Positions 1 through 13,300 of a stretch of DNA of 64,000 bases are shown here, piece after piece. Made by a program: the position numbers and the translations under genes. How positions within the stretch are numbered: the first letter of the stretch is position 1; each line of letters begins with the position of its first letter. A model generated the notes under the pieces. That model was not told the DNA's origin. It ran no database searches and saw nothing but the letters and a program-made list of their open reading frames with translations. Origin of the DNA: Amphiura filiformis (Eukaryota; Echinodermata; Ophiuroidea; Amphilepidida; Amphiuridae); NCBI RefSeq assembly GCF_039555335.1, contig NC_092629.1, forward strand, positions 4,173,912 to 4,237,911, read 5' to 3'.

Positions 1-59
1 GAAAGATACAACGAGGAAGACGTTGATTAAAAGCATTGATTTCACATCGGGGATAGGTT

Positions 60-460
60 CTATGAACGTTTGGGGTAAACGGAACACACGTTGGTGGGCA
101 ACGGAACCCATGCATAGCCTATGCACGTTGGTGGGCAACGGAGTAATGAAATTCCTGTCGTGTTAATTTTTTTCCAATTTTAGCGTTGGTGAGCAACGGA
201 ACCCGTGAATAACATAGGCAGGTTGGGGGTCAACGGAGTATATGACTTGTTTTGTCCAGGTTCAACGGGTTCCGTTGCCCTAAACGTGTTGATGCACGTG
301 TTGATTCCCGCCATTGCAAATCAATTCAATGATTTACATGTCAAAAAGGTTACGTAACAATTCTAAGACATCACCTGTTTTCATTGAATTCAATTTACCA
401 CGTGACTGGTTGAATTGACATATTCGATTGACTTTACGTTGGTGGTCAACGGAACCGAGG
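60..460. repeat. Dispersed short CGTTG...CAACG motif
   Basis: A short imperfect palindrome of the form ACGTTGGTGGGCAACGGA recurs near 88, 125, 183, 221 and 436, and a reverse-oriented relative (CCGTTGCCC) lies near 272. The arms CGTTG and CAACG are complementary, with about five bases between them. Spacing is irregular, so this is not a simple satellite. No function is assigned. No gene was found in 1-780. Confidence 0.5.
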
Positions 461-791
461 TGAATGACTTTTTTCTTTCTTTTTTTCTCACACCGTCCCA
501 CTGTTCTATTGCTTCTTCTTGCAGTGTGTGTGACTTTTCGCAGAGACCGTTTGCGCAGTGGTGGCCCAAATTCGAATTGCAAAAGTCTGCACTGGAATCT
601 AGAAGTGGTTTCCCTACAGTCCCATTGACGCAATTAACCACCCTCGCTGTACCACCTTTGACCCGCATAATGTGGCCAAGAGTTACGCGTCCATTTATGC
701 CTTTCTATTAGACCAATGTTAGGTAACTAGTACGGTTTGCTATTGGACAAAAGTTACGAAATTGATCTGCATAACAATAAGAATGAAAAAC

Positions 792-799
792 TATATAAG
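792..799 (+). promoter_or_regulatory. TATA-box-like sequence
   Basis: TATATAAG lies about 45 bases before an ATG at 844, so a start near 820-825 would be at the usual TATA distance. It supports the small ORF that follows as a once-transcribed unit, possibly part of a transposon. No transcript evidence is available. Confidence 0.35.
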
Positions 800-843
800 C
801 TCTTCGCCTGGGGTATCTGCCTTTCATTCTTCTCCAAGTCAGT

Positions 844-1029
844 ATGGAGGAGTGCAGAGTAGTATTAGATTTCATTCACTTCGATGAACCCTCATCGGAC
901 GAAGAGATGGACACATATGCTGAGTATGCTAGATGACATTGTCCTACATGTAGAGAGAAATGCAGAAAGCGTCCAGGAGTAACAGCTAACGAGCTAACCA
1001 GTGATACCAAAAAAAAGTACAAACATTAA
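844..1029 (+). pseudogene. Small ORF interrupted by one TGA, possibly a transposon protein remnant
   Basis: The ATG at 844 opens a 30-codon acidic reading frame (contains DEPSSDEEM) that stops at TGA 934-936. The same frame then runs on for another 30 codons with a Cys cluster (HCPTCREKC, then basic residues) to TAA at 1027-1029. A TATA-like box lies about 45 bases upstream. The acidic N-terminus followed by a Cys/basic stretch looks like a short nuclear or transposon-encoded protein broken by one nonsense change, but no family is recognised. It could also be a chance ORF. Confidence 0.3.
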
Positions 1030-1089
1030 CCCACATAATGTAGCTATGACGTAATAATGTGAGGGCGCCCATGCAAATTTGGGAATTCT

Positions 1090-1430
1090 GGCTATGTACA
1101 AAATTATAGGCAAAATTGATTTTCCGCTAAAAATTCTACAAAAATGCAATTTTCACCAAACATCCTGCTAAATATAAAAGGAAATTACTATTTTCACCTA
1201 ACTGACAAGTAAAAAGTCAGTAGTTCTTGAGATAATTTCACAAGAGTGAAATAAATATCATTGGGGCCTCACCACCCCCCCCCCCCCTCCCGCTATCTAC
1301 GATTAGCTCAGGTCGTTTGGGCGTAAACGCTTGCGTTTTTTAGGACGGATAACAAATCTGGGGGGGGGGGGGTGTACACCCCTCTTCGTAGTTCTAGGGT
1401 TAAACAAAATAGTAATACTTGCAGACTATT
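1090..1430. repeat. Dispersed AT-rich repeat with C and G homopolymers
   Basis: The AT-rich block near 1,100-1,260 resembles 18,850-19,025; both contain a CCGCTAAAAAT core, an AAGGAAAT core and an ATAATTTCA core in the same order. Here it is followed by a long C-run near 1,276 and a long G-run near 1,361. The two copies mark one interspersed repeat family of unknown class. Confidence 0.4.
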
Positions 1431-1505
1431 GGAAGTGGAAGTCCTGCCCCGCACCGGAGTTTAGCAACTCATGGTCACCATCTTAGCTGCGCAGGTTGTT
1501 GAATT

Positions 1506-1968
1506 CTACACCAGTTGTTTTAGTAGCTTTGAAGTTTGTGCAGCTGGAAGTTTGTGCAGGTTCGGCTGGTGTAAATACGCTGCTTGAGGAATAAAATACT
1601 TCCCCAAAGTTAGATGGATAGATATTTCTTCCCCATCACTTTCAATTTTGAGAAGATCTTCTTGCGTCAAAATCTTAAACCTGCTAGTGCTAGCTTGTTG
1701 TTGCATCTCAGGTTTGGTTTCCTGGTCCAGGACTGGGGTTGCTTGCTTCTTGGTCTCAGCAGCAATACAGCAGTACCATCTCTGCTTCCTCCTCCATCAT
1801 CTTCTCTATCACCACCCAGTATTCTGCCTCTTCGTTGGGGTCATACCCCAGAAGAAATTCAGGTAAAGGATCTTCGACAATGTCGACGAGTTCCCCCATA
1901 CAGCCTACAAGCTTTCCACTCCCAGGAATATTTCCTTGCTTAATATCAAGGTTTTCACGCATTTTCAC
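1506..1968 (-). pseudogene. Unassigned minus-strand ORF remnant with one frameshift
   Basis: Two adjoining minus-strand reading frames look protein-like rather than random. The first (1968 down to 1756) is acidic, with DPNEEAEYW and EKMMEEEAEM. The second (about 1,750 down to 1506) contains LTQEDLLKIESDGEEIS. They are offset by one frame near 1,755. The upstream end abuts the transposon-like element that starts at 1981, and an in-frame TAA lies just beyond it if that element is removed. No domain is recognised. It could be a fragment of a host or transposon gene. Confidence 0.3.
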
Positions 1969-1980
1969 AAGTTTATCTTA

Positions 1981-3606
1981 GGGGCGACACGTAAACGAAT
2001 CTGATACGATTGTCCGTTTTCGGCAGTACAAAGTCTGATGTCAATGCCGATATGAAGCTCTTGCACTGCGGATTTTGAAGACAATTTTGTAACTGTAATA
2101 TCATAACATCGGATAGCAAGTTTCCGATTTGACTTTAAAACGGCAATTGATCGAGCTATCAGTCTTTTCAAGTCAAGTATCGACTTATCAGAATACTTCG
2201 AGTACCACTTACAAAACAACAATAGGCAGTACTCAGTGCGTGACGAGAATCAATATTGATTTATCTGGAAGTTCACCACCAATCGAGGTTGAGGTATAAT
2301 AATGAAATTGAATTAAGTTATTTTATGTTAGCTGTAAAATAACTCAAAGGACCAATAGTATTTTGGAGAAAAAGTTAATAAAATTATAATAATAAAATTA
2401 TAATAATAATATTTTCTATTCATTATCATGATAACTCGATAAATTTAAGGCAACCGACTTGCAACGCATAACTTTGCGCCGAATCATTCTTTTTTTTCAG
2501 TCTACCAGACATGTAAAGGCAATGAAGATTTAATTTTTCCATAATTAATCCTAGAGACACCGACTGATGTTGTCTTGAAATAATTAATAAGTTACACAAT
2601 GTACATTATAAACCATCAATCATAGGCCTACTCAAAAAATAATTTGACGCATTTAATACTCAGATAAAATAAACATTTTGCAAGATTGCGTTAATGCTAT
2701 TCAATCAGTTTATGAATATACCTGAATGTTAAATACAATTTTGTTATTTAAATTAGCTCTAAGATATCTCAATTTGAATTCAATAAAAGTAAAATTATAA
2801 CTAAATTTTATTCAGTATTTATAAGCTAATTAATGCAAAATAAAGCAACCATCGTGCAATGTAAAATATAATATTCCCGGGAGAATATTTAGGCCTATAT
2901 CACATAGCCCAACATATTTGGACTTTTTTTGTGGTAATTTTTAACAAGAAATTTGATTTTAACAGCTACAATTAACATTTATGATTATTTTAATTAATTA
3001 GTTTGTATGTGAATGGAATGAGTCACACGTCGACCCACAAACCTTAATTACAAGCGCGACCACGATCAATAGACATGCTCCACGGAGGGTAAATCCACTT
3101 GACAACAATAGCATGTAATTGGTCGGTCATTGTAAAATATAATATTCCCGGGAGAATATTTAGGCATATATCATATAGCCAAACATATTTGGACTTTTTT
3201 GTGTGGTAATTTTCAACAAGAAATTTTATTTTAACAACTAAAATTAACATTTATGATTATTTTAATTAATTAGTTTGAATGTGAATGGAATGAGTCGCAC
3301 ATCGACCCACAAACCTTAATTTACAAGTGGGACCACGATCAATAGACATGCTCCACGGATGGTAGCGGGAAATCCACTTGACAACAATAGCATGTAATTG
3401 GTCGGTCTAGCGTTTCAAGTGGCCATTATGTTTTATCGATGGGTCAAATATTATATCTTGCCGATTTGAGACACAAGCGCTGCTGTGAAATCACATGCTT
3501 GGATACCTGAAACTGTCGATAGGGACCCGACTCACGTCAGATTTGACACACTGCAAATATCTGACGGCATCAGATACGAACTGCCGATTCGTTTACGTGT
3601 CGCCCC
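1981..3606. mobile_element. Non-autonomous DNA transposon with 21-base terminal inverted repeats and TTA flanks
   Basis: The left end starts GGGGCGACACGTAAACGAAT and the right end carries its exact reverse complement; the match is 21 bases. The element is flanked by TTA on both sides (1978-1980 and 3607-3609). A three-base TWA target duplication is the known habit of PIF/Harbinger elements, so that superfamily is the best guess. Beyond the 21 bases the ends match only loosely. No transposase ORF is visible in the 1,626 bases, and the inside holds a 271-base tandem duplication. Confidence 0.6.
2860..3407. repeat. Tandem duplication, unit about 271 bases
   Basis: Two direct copies (2,860-3,130 and 3,131-3,407) share landmarks in order: an ATTCCCGGGAGAATATTTAG core, an ATTATTTTAATTAATTAG core and a CAATAGACATGCTCCACGGA core. 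Differences are scattered single bases and small indels. The duplication lies wholly inside the 1981-3606 element. Confidence 0.8.
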
Positions 3607-4261
3607 TTACGAAAAAGTGATTCACACTATACGACAAATGTTAAGTTTGAATTATCCGCGCTGGCTCGAGCAGGCGATTCTTTTAAATTGCAAAGCTTGT
3701 TGGTTTTAAGTTTAATTACTTTTATCAATATTTCAGCTTATTTCTTAAAGTTGTTCATGTTCACTTTCAAGTTTTTTATATAAACAGTACTGCATTTATG
3801 TTGTTTAAACTTGGGGACAAATTCGAAGATTAATAGTATAATTGAGCACAGCCGGTGCCGGTAAATCATGCACCATAAAATCACTGACACTGAAATTCAA
3901 ACACGGTATCTTGGGACCCGGTCTTGCTTAAACACTCTGTAAAATATATATTATATAATTTAACGATATATTAACTTTATTTTTGTGCAAAATACGCATT
4001 TGCTGAATATTCTTACCGGGCTTGTTTTGTTTATTTGTTACCCTAGTACCATGGCAATGTCAAGGGCAAGCCCGGTCATATGTTTTGTGTGTGTGCGCAT
4101 ATTTGTACTCTGTGCATGTACAGTTGACCGTACAATCACCGTACTAGCGCGTACACCACTCCGCGCGCATACCTTCATTTGCATACACAAGTGTGGATTC
4201 ATCTCGGATTAACAACGGTTGCGTCCTGTTGAATAGCCGTGGAGACTAAGAGAACCTAATC

Positions 4262-4331
4262 ATGTTGGTTCAAAATAAGTTGATATTACTTGGCATATTC
4301 ACATTGATTCTACATGATGTGTATGCTGTCG
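4262..4331 (+). CDS. Exon 1: start codon and signal peptide
   Basis: The ATG is followed by a hydrophobic core (LILLGIFTLIL) and a small-residue end (VYAV) typical of a secretory signal peptide, with cleavage likely near residue 22-23. A TAA lies in frame 15 bases upstream (4247-4249), which supports this start. The exon ends G|GTACGT in phase 1 and joins exon 2 to give Asp. No clear TATA box is seen just upstream. Confidence 0.65.
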
Positions 4332-7300
4332 GTACGTAATTTGTCATTCGGGGTTGTGGGTGTTTATGTGTTTGTGGAGGGATATGCGTCTGGAGGGATA
4401 TGTGTGGGGATCCAGGAACGGGTGGGTGTTTGTGTGTGCTACACACCCCTCCTAGTCCATGCTAGTTCAGTTTTAGCTGATTGTAACCGTTTATGATTGG
4501 CAAATTAGTAATGTATATCGCCAAATTAATGGTTGGAAAGCATGTTCATCGGCAAATTTTTAAAAATATTACCTAATGAGTAAGGGAAATGTTGACCTCG
4601 CACAAGACAAACAACTATTTTTAAATAATGATCGGCAAACTGGTAATGATTAGCGACAAAAAAATCAGACTCTCTTTCCAAAAGGAATTTTTTATGTACT
4701 CGCTGTTTTTTTTCTTTTTGTTGGTTAGTTATTTATATCTGCTCTCTTCTTATTTGTTATTGATTTAATTGCCCTTGATGACTCTATAGACGGCCACCCA
4801 AACAGCCGGGGGACCTGAATTATATTGTATTGACTGTGGGTGGGGTGCCGTTCTTCCGACACGGTTGTTTGATGGGATCATTTATTAGTTTTTCATACAA
4901 AACATCATGTACAACCACATTTTAGGCTTAAACAGCTAAAAGTGATATCATGCTAATGTATAGGCCTACAGATGCTTTTGAGTCAGTCTAAACTTTAATT
5001 TTCCCTCTTTTACAAAATTATTCACTTTAATAGTATTTTTTAAAAGCTTTTTCGGATATAAAATGTATCCATTAATAACAAAATTGGTGGCGCTATTTAG
5101 TTACTGAAAATTACTCTTACAAGCTTTTAATACAAATAAGTCCTTTTATTGTTTGATAAAATATGTTTATAAAATATCCTTGTTGCTTGTTTCTACCTAT
5201 TCCAACTGTTTCAATGGCAGTATTAATCACCAAACCCTTGCAAATAAAGAAATATGATTTAGGATAAATAGCGCCATCTATAGTTTGCATTTAGTTAATA
5301 ATGAAGCCAATTCTATATACATCAAACAACCGTGCCGAGCTTCAAAACCATATCCCATTTCTAAATGTCAATTTTACTGTACTTTTTTGATCTTGTATGG
5401 TAATTTGTTTTTGAAACATAAAGGGATTTGTTGCGAAAAACAGTCCTATTTGCCTTACGCATCCCGTACATTTAAACTTTAAAGTCCTCCTCCCAACCCA
5501 GACAGACCCGATGAGATGTATTATACTTGCTTCTAAATTTTGCACACAATTTGAGATTAACAATAATACACATAATGCAAGTGGCGTCACTGTGCGATGT
5601 TGCTTGTGGGAGAAGAAGCAGATTGACAGAGGAAAGAAGAAAGAAGAAGAACTAGACATAAATTGTGGTCTAAGACCACGAACACAGCCGTGCTGTGACT
5701 CCTTAATGACCGTTGACCACAAAATATATTAAAACCCCAAAGACATTGGCTAATGTCAATGCATGGGTGCACGTGGCATCACTTTGCTATGTTATTTGTG
5801 GCAGAAGAGGCATTTTGAAGGTCTCAGTCTGCTTGGTCATGGGAAGGCAATATCAATGTTCTTATCCCGGGGTTCTTATGCAGCTTGGTAGGCCAACACG
5901 CTACATCATGAGATCTATGTCGGACATTCAGAACATTATTCATCTCTATGGAGAAATGCCGGCAGAGTAGACTTTTCATTCAATGAATGATTGTACATAG
6001 TAATTGTAATTGTATATGTATGATCTATTTGCTCAAGTACGGCTTGATGCAAAATGTACATTTTGCAAAAATCATAGTGTGTTTTTGTTCAATATTTTCC
6101 ATGCTGTTTTCTCTTCTTTCACTTACTACTTGAAAAGTATTGAACTTCCATTATTACAATTCAATAATTTACTTATTATGCAAGGTTGATACTGAATTGC
6201 AGCAATCTGTGAAAAACTTTTACCAATAAGCGAGTCGTATCGATAATTGATTAAATCTTTGACCAAATCAATGTAATACTGAAATCTCGAATGCAGCAAT
6301 TTGTGAAAAACTCTTATCAATATAATTCAAGTCTGCAAGTCACATCGATAGTGAAACGGATTGAATATTTGATCAAATCAATATGATTATGCTGGTTGCT
6401 GTTAAACCAGTCTCGCTGTTCATCTTGATTTTATTATTATTAATATTGTGTTTAAATGTTTAATTGGCCTATGTTGAACCTCTAATAATATGTATAATGA
6501 TATTATATAACATGCTGCAGTGACTGGTTGATCACTAAATCTGCTTAAAAAGAAACTTCTTATCATTTGGTACAACGCTTATATTTTGAAAGAAGTGTTT
6601 CTTTTCAGGTTTTTATTTTTTAGATTATTGTTATTTATATAATTGTATGTCTGTTGTATGTAAAGATATATGTGTTTCATGCTCAAAAATAGTAAAAGAT
6701 TGTCATAAAAATATAACATGTAGAAATTGCAAGTACAAAAAATGTACTAATCTAAAACCGAATGAAATTCGGCGCCTGAAATGTAATGAATGGACATGTA
6801 ATAAGTGTATTCAATTGGTAGAAGAAAATACTAGTATTGATGATGATAATAACACAGATATATCTCAACTCATTAATGAAACACATATTGCAAATATAGA
6901 CCTTAAGAAATATGATGATATGATTTGTAATCCATTGCGATTTGGAAGTAGTTCTAGAGACAAAGATGATGTTGCTAATGTTAGTTGTAATCATGAATGT
7001 AATTATACCACACCTAGTCAATGTTCATTCCTTAAGGAGGGCAAGTTAAATTTTATGAACATTAATATTAGAAGCATGTCTAAAAATTTCGATAAAATGA
7101 ATGAATGTGTTAAATCTGTTAACCATGATTTCACCATTATAGGCATTTCTGAAACACACTTGAAAGATAAACCACATGACTTTTACAAAATCCCTGGATA
7201 TAATTTTGAATATACTAATAGAGTCGGAAAAGAGAAAGGTGGCGCAGGTATGTACATTTTCGACAAACTTACTTATAAGCTACGTAAATATTTAAGTAAG

Positions 7301-10300
7301 GCAACATCAAATTATGAGTCATGTTTCATTGAAATAGAAAATGTAAAAAGTCGCAATATTATTGTTGGTGTGGTGTACAGAGCTCATACAGCGATAAACG
7401 AATTTATATTAGATATAGACCCTGTCTTTCAAAAAAAAATAAACACTGAAAAAAGTTAGCCTACGTTATGGGTGACTTCAATATAGATCTCCTGAAAGTG
7501 GAAAATGAAAAACCTATTCATGATTACTTAGATCTAATTTACTCTTATTCCTTAATGCCAACTATTTACAAACCGACCAGAATAACAGAAACATCTGCTA
7601 CATTAATCGATAACATATTAACGAATAATGAAAATATTGTACAATCTGCTATTTTAGTTACTGATATAAGTGACCATTTCCCTACTATCTTGTCTACAAA
7701 TCTAGATGTATCAGATATTCCTTGTAAAAAGGCAACATACAAAAGAGTACACAATAACTACAATATTAATAAGTTAAAGAACAAATTGGCAAATGTTAAA
7801 TGGTAAGAATGTCTTGATAATGTTATGCAGATGATGATTATAACAAGTTTATTGAAATATTTAACAACATATATGATGAATGTGTGCCATTGAAGAAATG
7901 TTCAAGTAAAAGAAAAAAAGAACCAAGATCACCGTGGATAACTAAAGGGCTTTTACGTTGTATAAATATGAAAAATTCTTTATATAAACAGTACAGGTAA
8001 GGTTTTTCGTCTTAGGCCGGAAGTGACCCCTTAATGACCTTTGACCCCAAATCTGTGAGGATCCCATAGACACTGGGTAATAACAATACATGTGTACAAG
8101 TGGCGTCACTGTCCTACGTAATTTGTGGGAGAAGAAGCATTTAAAGGTATTTCGTTTTATACCGGAAGTGACCCCTTAATGACCTTTGATCCTAAATTAA
8201 AAAAAATACCACATATACACTGGGTAACCACAATTTATGTGTGAACATACCGTTACTGGCCTATATTTTTCTAAGCAAATACAATTTTTCACTCTCCTAT
8301 GTTTTCTTGGCTGATAAAATGTTTGAAGGTTTTTCGTTTTATACCGGAAGTGACCACTTAATGACATTTGACCCCAAATCTGTGAGGACCCCATAGACAC
8401 TGTGTAATAACAATGCATATGTGCAAGTGGCGTCATTGTCGTACGTAATTTGTGGGAGAAGAAGCATTTTGAGTTGGAATCACATTGTTGACCCCTATGA
8501 CCTCTGCGTGACCTTTGAAACCACGAGTTTCATCTGACATGTAGGGGCATGGTCAATGATGGTTGTGACCAAGTTAAGTTAAAATCGGCGTAAGCATGTG
8601 AGTGCTAGAGCAAATGTAAATGTCGGCAGAAAGAAGAAAGAAGAACTAGATATGGTTGCGGTCGCCTGCGACCGCGAGCATGCACAGCCACCAGGTATTT
8701 TGAAGGTATTTTGTTTAACACCGGAAGTGATCCCTTAATCACCTTTGATCCCAATTCTGTGTATAGCATTTAGAAACTGGCTCTAGGTGATGCATATGTG
8801 CAAGTGACGTCACGGTGCAATGTTTTTTCTGGCTAATAAAAAATATTGAACATTTTTGTTTTTTGACCGGAAGTGACCCCTTAATGACCTTTGATCCCCA
8901 TTCTGTGAAGAACTTTCAGACACTGGTCATTGATGATGCATGTGTGCAAGTGACGTCGCGGTGCTGTGTAATATGTGGAAGAAGCATTTTCAGTGAAAAT
9001 CAAAATTTTTGGTTTCTAACCGGAAGTGGCCCCTTAATGATCTTTGACCTCAAATAAAAAAAAACTATATATTTACTATGTAACAACAAGTCATGTGTGA
9101 ACATACCGTGACTCTGCTATGTTTTTTCTGGCTAATAAAAAAATGTTGAACATTTTTGGTTTTGGACCGGAAGTGACCCCTTAATGACCTTTGATCCCAA
9201 TTATGTGAAGAACTTTTAGACACTGGCCATAAATGATGCATGTGTTGACAGAAGAAGAAGAACTAGATCTGGCTACAGATCTGGACCTAGCCGGGGCCGG
9301 AAATGCCAGTGTTAAAGTTTGACATTTGACCGCTAAACTTTGACCTTATGGGGTCATAAATATTTTCAACATGTTAAGAATGTCGTAAGAATAATTCCTG
9401 TTGAATTTGAGCTTGATTGGACCAATTTTAAAATTTGACATTTGACCCTTAAACCTTGACCTTTGGGGTCATAAATATTTTGCATTTTGAAGCATTTTGA
9501 AGATAGTTTGTTTTATACCGGAAATTACCCCTTAATGACCTTTGACCCCAAATCTTTGCACACCCTATAGACACTGGATATAGCCGATGCATATGTGCAA
9601 GTGACGTCATTGTAGGATGTAACATGTCAGAGAAGAAGCATTTTTAGCTGAAATCACATTTTTGACCTTTTTGACCCCTCTGTGACCTTTGACCCGTTAA
9701 GTGTCATGTGACATGTATGGTCATGGTCAATGATTGTTGTGACCAAGTTAGGTCAAAATCGGTCAAAATATATCTGAACTAGAGCCAAAAATGTGTATTA
9801 TGTTGCCAGAAAGAAAGAACGGAGTACGATTCAAGACCTAGCCGTGACAACCTGTAAGAAAAACCTCCTGTACGACATAAGGCACAGCGCTGATGGCGGC
9901 TGTGCAAGAAACCACTGAGATACAATACAAGCCGGTCTAAGGCCCGGCTTGTAATTGGGATCTTGTTGGCTCATCTTTGTGTGATGCAGTAAAAAGCCCA
10001 CATTGTGCTACGCGTCATTATTTGAGGGGAAATGAGGGCAAATTGAAAATTGAAAAGCTAAAGTGTAAAAATGTTCCCCTCTTAGTACTAATTAATTATT
10101 CTATTACAAGTATTTTTACTTAATTTGATTTTTACTCCTCATTAATTATTTTTGCAAACAGATATTTTGTTCGGGTGCATCAGTCCCGTGGATGGCTTGA
10201 TATCTCTTCCAATGCCGGACCAAGCTACTGGTGGATGTACGGTTTCAGAGGGTGACAAGTATGCTACTATATATTTCACAGTCTCACAGGGTACGACCAT

Positions 10301-13300
10301 GGGTGAATTTTCAATTCAAGGTAAAATACTTATTCTGTAATTATTACTATCATTGGTATCAACATTGTTCTTGTATAAAGTACAATCATTATTTCATATT
10401 GAGAGTACGAAATCAACATAAGAAACCGCCGTCCGATGGTGGGTAGCAAGGCAAGACGATGCATCAACACCTACTGCGAAAGATGATTACGTTGGGCCCA
10501 GTCGTAATGACGTATATACATGTAGATAATTTAACCAACAATCCTGAACACGAAAGGATTGGCATAAATCCGAGGAAACGAAGAAAGCTTGGTATTTGGC
10601 ATGTATGGGGCATAAGTGCAGGCAGACTTAAGATTGTTATAACGCATAGAAGAACAAAACATCGGTGCTCTGGGCATTTCAAAACCATAGTAGCTAAACC
10701 AAGGTTCCTTTACGATGGCTACACAGAAACATGCCTTTATGTTGTATTTTGGCTCATATCATGGCAACTCGGAAATCGTTTTGAAACATTTAATATCATG
10801 TTTTGTTTTGTTTTTGCTTGCAAATTTCGAATTCTTAATTTTATATTCTATAAAAGTACTATGTATTTAAATTTAATGCGCTGTTGGTTATTTATTTTGA
10901 AATTGCACATATGGGTTAGTTTGCCCATTTTAAGTTCATGATTGTGTATGCTTATATATTTATGTGTCCTATGTATTTAAATGTTTTGTTAAATTATTTT
11001 GATGTATTTTTATGTATACTTTAATGTGACCTCTGGGCCTCATGGAAGAACAGAGGATACCTTAAAGGGCAGGTCTATTGCAAAAACAACATATCATTGG
11101 CAAGCTAATATTATAAGGATAATGAAAAATTACTCCTTTTTTGAGGAAATAAGACATTTAAAATTGATATTCCGCAAAAACCAACTTAAGCGGTGAGTTC
11201 CTTCGAACGAGACAGATTTTGCCTAGAAAAAATGTGACGTCATGAAATGAGATGTGCCCGCTTTGAGAAAAGGGACTATAAACGCTCTCAATGGACAGAA
11301 CGTATACTGTTGTTGTTCACAGAAAAAACCCTCTAAATTAAGTATTACAAATTTAATGGTTTTTAAACATATGGATAAAATCAGCCGCTTCTTTTTTTAT
11401 ATAATTAGTAAATTGTGATATTACAATCCATATGTATATCTATATCATGAGAAATATTAGGCCTAAAAAATAAATAAATAATTTGAGCTTAGAATTTCAT
11501 CGTGATCATCTGAGACTAGCAAATAAACGTCCACAAACTCATCTATCTGATTTCCCTGTGCGATATCAGTTGGATGAAATATTACAAAGCAAACGCATAG
11601 TAACAATACTGTGTGGGCTTTGTTTCCGAAATGAGAACAATAGTATGCATATTGTTATACAGCATTGTTATGGTAAATAATAGTACAACTTAGGGTTGCT
11701 ATTGTCAAACTTGTCACACAAGTAAATGAGAGCATTATATAGTGTCCGCTTCATTTACCTACGTCATCAGCCAAACGGGGGAAGAACACGTACGCTTCAA
11801 ACGAGTGTCAACTTGTAATGTACTAATTATTCTCTTCGAATAGAGATAAACTTGTTTTTGCAATAGACCTTACCTTTAAAACATCCACAGGATGAGCAAC
11901 CCAGGCAAAGGAAAAAATAAAACAAAAACAAAAACAAAAACAAAAACTAAAAAACAAAAACAAAAACAAAAACAAAAACAAAAACAAAAACAAAACAAAA
12001 CAGTTATGTACACGGGCAATGACAGTGTAATGAGAGAGAGAGAGAGAGAGCTTGGAGTGAAATTATGGATAAAAAATCAGCTAAATCTTTCATAGGCTTC
12101 AACCCAATCAGCAACAGGAACATTATCTTAAGATTTTAATACAAGGAAAGGACAAAGCAAATGACCTGATCATCGGCGACACGGTTTTTCACGCAGACTA
12201 TGGATCTGTAATCCAGGACAAAATGTGTTGGATCACCCAAGGTATTTTTGGAGCTTCAAATGACCTCACAGTCACCATGGAATTCACTATGAAACACATG
12301 ATTTGTAACTTAGAGATTAAATCAATACATATCCCCCTTCTTTCCTCCAGTCAATGTTGGGTACTTCCACAACATCAGACACGAAATTCAAGGATTGATA
12401 GGGGCAAAGGGTGATCACTTACAAAGCAAATGCTAAAAGTGATCCAACACTTTTGTCCCGCATTGTCTAAGTCCTATAAGAACAGGTGTCTGTATCTTAA
12501 CTTTTTCATTCGTCATTTAACACGCAATACAGGAATTCAATGATATGTTCACAACCATGTAACAGTTTAGTAAGCGTCATGATGCTTAAACAGAAATTTT
12601 CTCAGTTCTTTTTATACGTGTGATCGGGAGGGGGGGGTAAATGCAATTTTTACAATTCTTGGAAAAGTTTTCTTTTTGTTGACAGGTTTAGTTATTATTA
12701 TAGGCGGTCTATTCAGGATATCAAAACAGATTTGCGTGTTCTTTTTGTTTGTGTGAATCGGGGGGGGGTGTTAAATGCAATTTAATACAATTCTTGAAAA
12801 AAGTTTTTTTAAACATTTATCCTGAATTACACTGTAAAACACCTTACCCAATATACATTCCTAATTTATATTTTCACTGCAATACCACGAGTTCCTATGT
12901 ACTATTATGGTCGTATATTAGGCATGATGCAATAGTACGACCACCTTACGATATACCATCACAAAGAGCATTAAAATGCTATTGTTTATCGTGGTATACC
13001 GTTCACATTCACATTGTGTTTGAATGGAGATAATGGTATATCGTGGGGTTTTCGAAGATAAGATCACAATTAACATTTCTTTGCATAACTTGACATACAT
13101 TTCGTTGATTTGAAAAAATCTAAACACCTGTGAATACAGAAATCATTTTCATACCCTCTCAAAGTTCTTTCTTTAAAAAATCTTTTTGTTTTGGCCAAAA
13201 ATAATCACATTTTCCAAAAATGATGCTTTCAGAAAAAGTTGCACTTTTCCACATCTTATACATTTAATGTACAAAAACATTCTCGATATCAATGTTTTGA

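Noticed and set aside
10459-10941. 160-codon plus-strand ORF in intron 2
   Set aside because: It turns into low-complexity aromatic/AT-driven residues, shows no domain and sits in an intron. Its length can arise by chance in 64 kb.
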